The notes beneath the pieces were generated by a model. The model ran no database searches and was not told where the DNA came from. It worked only from the letters and a program-made list of their open reading frames with translations. From contig NC_092497.1 in the NCBI RefSeq assembly GCF_047495875.1, forward strand, positions 29,207,889 to 29,271,888: DNA of 64,000 nt, given 5' to 3'. The stretch is from Pithys albifrons albifrons (lineage: Eukaryota; Chordata; Aves; Passeriformes; Thamnophilidae). This document shows, piece after piece, positions 63,423 through 64,000 of the stretch; position 1 is the first letter of the stretch, and each line of letters opens with the position of its first letter. A program made the translations under genes and the position numbers.

Positions 63423-64000
63423 TTAAACTAATACATTCATAATTGCACTCTGCAATTTTAAAAAAAAGTTTATCCAGATGTTATAACATGCATTTATGCA
63501 AAACATTCTAGGTAATCGTATTTATGAAGTGCTGTCGAGATACGTAACTCTAAACGGATCTCTTTTAGTAAAGTAGCTCTTTCCTGGTAAGCCTGTTCTT
63601 TATTCCTTTAAGAGGAATATTTTAAAGAAATTACTTCTGTAATTTCTTCCTTTGAAATTCCTTTAGATACTCCTTTATAAGTGAATTAGTTTTCAAAATA
63701 GTAAGTGGAAAATACAACCTCCACTGCTTAAACACTCATATGTCATTTCAAAAAGACCTACATATGGAAATTCCCCACTTACTATATATTCTGAGAGCTA
63801 TCACTTCTGCCTGCTGGTAATTGCCAATGTGTTCAGTTTGCTTAGCAACAGTTTTACAGTAGATGTACCATTTGTGCTATCATAAAAGTAAGATACTTGC
63901 AGATTCTTTACAAGTATATGATTCTTCTACTGAATTTCTGCTAACGTGTACGAAATCTTAGTAGGATTGTCTGATGGATTTGTCCAGATTTTTCCCCTTG
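63423..64000. other. AT-rich sequence, possible 3' untranslated region
   Basis: AT-rich DNA without open frames of note. If the candidate exon at 63170-63422 is real, this would be its 3' untranslated region; no AATAAA signal close to the stop was noticed. Confidence 0.3.

Noticed and set aside
1..64000. CRISPR array, operon or prokaryotic defence system
   Set aside because: No spaced identical repeats, no clustered long reading frames; composition and repeats are those of an avian nuclear genome.

Overview
The window looks like bird nuclear DNA, most likely from a passerine. It is AT-rich and gene-poor, and its interspersed repeats are CR1 (chicken repeat 1) LINE tails, two ERVL-type solo LTRs and simple repeats. 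I see no bacterial-style genes, no operons, no CRISPR array and no convincing RNA gene. No complete host protein-coding gene could be identified. The window is best read as intergenic or intronic sequence from a large chromosome.

The main structure is at 35.4-43.4 kb: a nearly full-length CR1 retrotransposon on the minus strand, about 4.2 kb once later insertions are removed. It keeps recognisable ORF1 (N-terminal region plus GDSL-type esterase), ORF2 endonuclease and reverse transcriptase, all broken by stops and frameshifts. Three later insertions interrupt it. One of about 1.4 kb lies in the ORF1 esterase (about 41146-42525) and carries a duplicated hairpin unit. A 1.84 kb TG...CA element (36757-38597) has a 5-bp target duplication CTGCT. 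A 532-bp ERVL-like solo LTR (38610-39141) has a 5-bp target duplication ATAAC. The last two went into almost the same point of the reverse transcriptase, leaving 12 bases of CR1 between them.

Elsewhere there are 5'-truncated CR1 tails at 9.8, 15.8, 30.1, 49.6 and 55.1 kb (minus) and 45.4 kb (plus), and possibly 35.2 kb. A separate ERVL-type solo LTR lies at 5.4-6.0 kb. Simple repeats include (AC)n at 2.7 kb, a compound GA/GATA/TG/TA microsatellite at 24.1 kb, an 18-base G run at 33.5 kb and an AT-rich tract at 56.0 kb.

The only host-like coding candidates are weak. A possible terminal exon at 63170-63422 (plus) has a good acceptor and an open frame ending in TAG. A patch at 25.78-26.13 kb is open in frames on both strands. 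I could not name either. The rest is unique AT-rich sequence in which I see no gene.
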